This document shows positions 63,311 to 64,000 of a DNA stretch of 64,000 nucleotides, piece after piece (position 1 is the first letter of the stretch; each line of letters starts with the position of its first letter). The notes beneath the pieces were generated by a model. It did no database searches and had not been told where the DNA came from. It saw only the letters and a program-made list of their open reading frames with translations. The stretch is from Arachis hypogaea (lineage: Eukaryota; Streptophyta; Magnoliopsida; Fabales; Fabaceae). The stretch covers positions 49,938,598 to 50,002,597 of the forward strand of contig NC_092043.1 of NCBI RefSeq assembly GCF_003086295.3. Reading direction: 5' to 3'. The position numbers were made by a program, and so were the translations under genes.

Positions 63311-64000
63311 ACAACAATGTTCATTCTTCATCTTCTTCCTCCACCTCACCCAAAGGTAAACCAAAAAAATAAAAAAATACAGCTTCACCTCTTTCACTTT
63401 CTGTTCTGTCTTTTCTTCTCTCTCTTCTCTTGATTTTTTTTTGAATTTTTTTATTTTTGATTTTTGTGTGTGAGTGTTGGTAACTGTTGTTGTTGTTGTG
63501 ACAGACGCGGAAGCTGCACTTTACAGGGAGCTATGGCATGCGTGTGCAGGTCCTCTTGTTACAGTTCCAAGAGAAGGAGAAAGAGTTTTCTATTTCCCTC
63601 AGGGACACATAGAACAGGTAAATCACAAAAAATAAAAAAATCAAATTCATGCTTCATATTCATAATTTTATTTCCATCTGTGCTTTACGATGTTTGGTTT
63701 TGAAAAAAATCCCAAAAAAAAAAGTTACAAAATTTCCTAGTGGAGCTTCAGCTCAGATTTGGTCAAATTTTGCAACTGCTTCACTTAAGTTTTCTTCAAT
63801 TTCAGCTAGATGGCTTCAATTTCTTTTTTTTTTTCAAGAAATAAAAGAAAAATTGTTTTTGGGTTTTGGGATTTCTTTGAAGTTTGTGTTTTTGGGGTTT
63901 TGTTAACTTATGAGGGCTGTGTGTTTGTTTTTGGTGGCACATGAAATTAGGTGGAGGCGTCAACAAATCAGGTGGCTGACCAACACATGCCTGTGTACGA
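63223..64000 (+). CDS. ARF2: Auxin response factor, ARF2-type, first three exons (runs off window)
   Basis: Exon 1 is 63223-63355 ([19 protein letters not shown], then Asn- and Ser-rich), exon 2 is 63505-63617, and exon 3 starts at 63951 and continues beyond the window. Introns have GT..AG ends. Exon 1 ends after the first base of a codon and exon 2 restores phase. Exon 2 gives [38 protein letters not shown]; exon 3 gives [17 protein letters not shown]. This is the strongly conserved start of the ARF DNA-binding region (first dimerisation segment before the B3 domain). Valine-Glu-Ala-Ser-Thr-Asn-Gln after HIEQ and the [15 protein letters not shown] start are closest in my memory to ARF2 and its near relatives (clade B, usually repressors). 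ARFs bind TGTCTC-type auxin response elements in the nucleus and are regulated through Aux/IAA proteins. The start is chosen because it is the first ATG in frame, in good context, and MASSE also begins ARF2. Subclass confidence is moderate; family is firm. Confidence 0.9.

Overview
The window is nuclear DNA from a flowering plant, most likely a papilionoid legume and quite possibly Arachis (peanut group). The evidence is spliceosomal introns in plant gene families (an ACAP-type ARF-GAP and an auxin response factor), very AT-rich spacers, and repeat families that I associate with legume genomes: a Mutator-like element carrying a plant mobile domain, RTE-clade LINEs, tRNA-derived SINEs and MITEs. 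The genus is inferred from general familiarity, not from a search. There are no bacterial-type operons, CRISPR arrays, rRNA or tRNA genes.

Layout. Positions 658-5548 hold a Mutator-like element (MULE) with terminal inverted repeats and a 9-bp target duplication. It carries a broken plant-mobile-domain gene (+) facing a broken MuDR transposase N-terminus (-). Two head-to-tail 'GGCCTG-rich' hAT-like elements sit between them, and a third hAT-like element (8-bp duplication) lies on the right. Positions 5558-9024 are AT-rich with a degenerate tandem array, a long inverted repeat and a direct repeat. Positions 9025-11283 form a non-autonomous Helitron carrying an RPA1-like OB-fold/zinc-ribbon fragment. 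Its 3' end lies about 100 bp before the first surviving exon of an ARF-GAP gene (11383-16517, +). In that gene eight consecutive exons are open and correctly phased, but the 5' BAR half, the first half of the PH domain and most of the ankyrin region are missing.

From 16518 to about 62500 there is a 46-kb stretch without a convincing host gene. It holds MITEs, at least ten copies or fragments of one SINE family, long AT microsatellites, a 1.7-kb near-complete palindrome with a 10-bp duplication (36555-38261), a GRF-zinc-finger-carrying TIR element (41619-42535), a tandem 575-bp duplication (43466-44630), a decayed Ty1/copia pol (-, 49066-51741) joined through a (TA)n tract to a decayed RTE LINE (+, 51838-53680), a second short LINE copy with a 12-bp duplication (33307-33633), and nested inverted-repeat elements (55435-56345).

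From about 62500 the sequence becomes gene-like again. It is the promoter, long 5' UTR and first three exons of an auxin response factor of the ARF2 type (+, 63223 to beyond the window end), with upstream ORFs, one of which overlaps the main start codon. The two host loci are not functionally linked; the rest of the window is a layered record of transposon insertion.
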